This document shows, piece by piece, positions 5,456-7,338 of a stretch of DNA of 7,338 nucleotides (the stretch's first letter is position 1; every line of letters starts with the position of its first letter). The DNA is taken from positions 1 to 7,338 of the forward strand of contig JAIUYC010000168.1 of NCBI GenBank assembly GCA_020216575.1. The letters run 5' to 3'. Origin of the DNA: Coleofasciculus sp. S288 (GTDB lineage Bacteria; Cyanobacteriota; Cyanobacteriia; Cyanobacteriales; Coleofasciculaceae). The position numbers were made by a program, and so were the translations under genes. The notes under the pieces are model-generated. The model was not told the DNA's origin. It did no database searches and worked only from the letters and a program-made list of their open reading frames with translations.

Positions 5456-6274
5456 ATGCAAATTCGATTGGCTGTCATTAGCAATGCAGGTGGCAGTGGC
5501 AAAACTACACTTTCGGTTCATCTCGCTTATGAACTGGGGCAACGCGGATTCAACGTGGCGCTAATGGATCTCGACCCCCAAGGCTCACTGACGCTCTTTT
5601 GTGGATTGAATCCGCCCGAACCCGAAGAAACACTAGCGGCTGTGCTCACAGATAAGTTTGACGGGAACTGGCCGCTTACTCCTTGCTGGAGCGAATACAC
5701 ATCCCAGGTGGTCATCTGTCAGGGTGGGATGGTACTAACACAAACGGCAGATGAGCTGGTATTGCACAAACGCGGAGCCTACCTTTTAGGAGACTGCTTA
5801 ACTGACTATCCCCTAGAACATGACCTGATTATTTTTGACTGTCCAGCTACTCTTGGTCCTTTGCCGTTGATGGCACTGGCGGCTTGCACGCACTTAGTAG
5901 TTCCTGTGCAGCTCGAACCGAAGTCAATTCAAGGTTCTGCCCATTTACTGGAGTGGTACTACTACCATTGTCGGCACTTACGCCTAAAACCGAGTCCGGA
6001 AGTCTTGGGATTCGTGCCGAGTCAATATGATTCCCGAAAAGCGGCGCATCGACAGATCAAGGAATCCTTACCTGCTCAGCTAGAACAGATGAATATCCGC
6101 GTCTTTCCAGCTATTCGCAATAGCGCTGAATTTGTCAATGCTAGTGGACAAGGATTACCTTTGCATCTTTATCGCAAAAGTCATCCGGCTTTGAGTGACT
6201 TCAAAGAAATCGCCTCCCACTTGGCAAATCTAATCGGAAAACCGAATCAGAAGAAAGCTAAAAAAGCGTCATGA
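5456..6274 (+). CDS. parA: ParA-family partition ATPase lacking the signature lysine
   Basis: The 272-residue ATPase is of the ParA/MinD family and is expected to dimerise on ATP, bind nucleoid DNA non-specifically and move DNA cargo together with ParB. The Walker A region is NAGGSGKTT (10-18): the catalytic K16 is present, but the signature lysine expected at position 11 is alanine. MDLDPQGS (37-44) is the Walker A'/switch I segment and DLIIFDCPATLG (123-134) is Walker B, with D128. VVPVQLEPKSIQG (148-160) supplies K155, a possible replacement lysine as in cyanobacterial McdA. FVPSQYDSRKAAHRQ (186-200) is typical of ParA. There is no N-terminal helix-turn-helix, unlike the type Ia plasmid ParAs, and the C-terminus is lysine-rich. 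Start: ATG 5456 gives the family-typical short strand before Walker A; no clear ribosome binding site is visible. It overlaps parB by ATGA. Confidence 0.88.
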   Translation: MQIRLAVISNAGGSGKTTLSVHLAYELGQRGFNVALMDLDPQGSLTLFCGLNPPEPEETLAAVLTDKFDGNWPLTPCWSEYTSQVVICQGGMVLTQTADELVLHKRGAYLLGDCLTDYPLEHDLIIFDCPATLGPLPLMALAACTHLVVPVQLEPKSIQGSAHLLEWYYYHCRHLRLKPSPEVLGFVPSQYDSRKAAHRQIKESLPAQLEQMNIRVFPAIRNSAEFVNASGQGLPLHLYRKSHPALSDFKEIASHLANLIGKPNQKKAKKAS

Positions 6275-7338
6275 GTGGTCGTAAAGCTCCCAACATTACC
6301 AATTATTTTTCGTCTGCACAGAAAGAATTGCAGTTATCGGAAGCCGAGGCAGAAATTCAGCGACTCAAAGCCGAGATTGAAGAACTTCGTGCTAAGGGTT
6401 CCACTGAATTAGAAGCTCCTCTCACCGCACTGCGATCGCAATTGCAATCCCAGGCGGGTATTCTGACGATTCCACTCGCTCAAATTGAACCGAACCCAGA
6501 GCAACCCAGGCAGACATTTTTGCCCGAAAGTATCGAGTCTATGTCGCGATCGCTAAAAAGTGATGGACAGCTAGAGCCGATTATTTTAATTCAACGGGGA
6601 GACCTGGTGATATTTGATGGGGAGCGGCGTTGGCGAAGTGCCAAAGCTTTGGGTTGGGAGAGCCTACAAGCTGTGATTATTCCCGAACCCGTCGCTCTCC
6701 ATCGCAAGGCTCTATTGACCTCCCTGCACCGGGAAGACCTCAATCCTCTCGATAAAGCGGAGGCAATCGTGCGGGAATTGGCTGACAATACGGGTCTAGA
6801 TGCTCCTTCTATCCCCCGCATCCTCTCGACAGTGGTGCGGCGGTTGAACAAGCAGGAACGCATGAACCGAGTCGTTGGGTTGATGACGGCGACAGAGCAA
6901 GAACAACAAGAGGGTTTAGCGGCGCTTGGGTTGGATGAGAGAGAGCAGTCCGTGTTGGCGTTACTCTTGGATTTACAGCTCAATCCCGCTTCCATTGATG
7001 CCAACATTTTTCCCATGCTATCGCTGGCTCCTGACCTCAAAGCAGCTATCCGGTCTAGTGGACTCAAAGGCGTTCATGCGATGTGCTTGCAGAAACTTTC
7101 CGCCAAGAATTTGGGGAAGACTGAGGAGGAAGCGGAGTCAATCCGGGTGGAAACGACGCAGAAAGTCATTGCTGAAAAACTGTCTGTTAAAGACACCCGA
7201 AAATTAGTCAGCGAAGTGATGTCTTCAGTTGCCGCCTCGTCTCCAACGTCACCTCCTCCTGCCGCTAAGCAAGTCTTAAAAGCTACGGGAAGCTTGGAAA
7301 AACGCTCTAGCGAGATGTTGGCAAAAGCTGAACCAGAG
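6271..7338 (+). CDS. parB: ParB/RepB/Spo0J-family partition protein, incomplete at window end
   Basis: From ATG 6271 the frame stays open to the last base, giving 356 residues without a stop; the C-terminus lies outside the window. Residues about 16-60 are charged and heptad-like (I29, L32, I36, L39) and should form a coiled coil. The ParB N-domain follows: LTIPLAQIEPNPEQPRQTF (65-83), MSRSLKSDGQLEPI (91-104) and the CTP/DNA-clamp motif FDGERRWRSAKALG (115-128), with the GERR box intact. SLHREDLNPLDKAEAI (151-166) matches the second conserved box. The next segment (about 170-200) is helical but a poor match to the canonical ParB helix-turn-helix; later residues about 315-356 are low-complexity and Ser/Pro/Ala-rich. 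ParB binds centromere sites and stimulates ParA. ATGA overlap with parA implies coupling. Confidence 0.87.
   Translation, partial: MSGRKAPNITNYFSSAQKELQLSEAEAEIQRLKAEIEELRAKGSTELEAPLTALRSQLQSQAGILTIPLAQIEPNPEQPRQTFLPESIESMSRSLKSDGQLEPIILIQRGDLVIFDGERRWRSAKALGWESLQAVIIPEPVALHRKALLTSLHREDLNPLDKAEAIVRELADNTGLDAPSIPRILSTVVRRLNKQERMNRVVGLMTATEQEQQEGLAALGLDEREQSVLALLLDLQLNPASIDANIFPMLSLAPDLKAAIRSSGLKGVHAMCLQKLSAKNLGKTEEEAESIRVETTQKVIAEKLSVKDTRKLVSEVMSSVAASSPTSPPPAAKQVLKATGSLEKRSSEMLAKAEPE

Larger units (their letters stand above)
214..6553. repeat. HIP1 octamers (GCGATCGC), 12 dispersed sites
   Basis: Perfect HIP1 palindromes start at 214, 738, 1045, 1369, 2054, 2516, 3716, 4168, 4270, 4846, 6432 and 6546. 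All lie inside coding regions. The density is far above chance and is a hallmark of many cyanobacterial genomes. Both gene blocks contain them, so both have resided in cyanobacteria for long; parA itself and its upstream gap have none. Confidence 0.9.

Noticed and set aside
5330..5542. 70-codon open frame on the - strand across the parA start
   Set aside because: It covers the parA promoter, palindrome and Walker A codons; its translation looks like random sequence.
6591..7067. 158-codon open frame on the - strand inside parB
   Set aside because: It is antisense to the well-supported ParB domain, and its Ser/Arg/Cys-rich low-complexity translation matches no family.
6926..7207. 93-codon open frame on the + strand inside parB in another frame
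   Set aside because: The parB frame is continuous and conserved here; the alternative is Trp/Arg/Ser-rich noise.
5456..7338. McdAB carboxysome-positioning pair
   Set aside because: ParA shares the missing signature lysine with McdA, but the downstream protein has a clear GERR ParB domain, which McdB lacks.

Overview
The window looks cyanobacterial. The HIP1 octamer GCGATCGC occurs 12 times in 7.3 kb, where about 0.1 would be expected by chance. Most gaps between genes carry heptanucleotide tandem repeats of the kind known from filamentous cyanobacteria, and the gene families match the Synechocystis sll0785-sll0787 series. All supported genes are on the + strand. They form two blocks separated by about 480 bases.

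Block 1 (1-4979) is part of the conserved 'Nit1C' or nitrogen-starvation cluster (the sll0783-sll0787 / MSMEG_0565-0572 families). In order it holds: a small DUF1348 (NTF2-like) protein, a radical SAM enzyme (MSMEG_0568 / sll0785 family), a GNAT acetyltransferase (sll0786 family), a PurM/AIR-synthase-like ATP-binding protein (sll0787 family), a GT4 glycosyltransferase (MSMEG_0565 family) and a 95-residue MSMEG_0570-family protein. The nitrilase and the MSMEG_0572-like protein that usually complete the set are not here; they probably lie before base 1, and the flavoprotein member is also absent. The cluster has been linked in the literature to nitrogen starvation and cyanide/nitrile nitrogen use, but the chemistry of these members is not established by the sequence. 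Two junctions (DUF1348/radical SAM and AIR-like/glycosyltransferase) are 4-bp ATGA overlaps. The other gaps all contain heptamer repeats, with different units in different gaps, including a long imperfect inverted repeat after the glycosyltransferase.

Block 2 (about 5304-7338) is a partition cassette. It has an AT-rich control region with a sigma70-like promoter whose -10 hexamer lies inside a perfect 20-bp palindrome, then parA (272 aa), then parB, which overlaps parA by ATGA and runs off the end of the window. ParA lacks the signature lysine of its Walker A box, and ParB carries an N-terminal coiled coil before the ParB domain. These features suggest plasmid-type partition, so the Nit cluster may be plasmid-borne or next to an integrated element.

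The gap 4980-5384 holds no confident gene, only a possible 50-odd-codon reading frame and weak inverted repeats. No tRNA, rRNA, CRISPR array or intact insertion sequence was seen.
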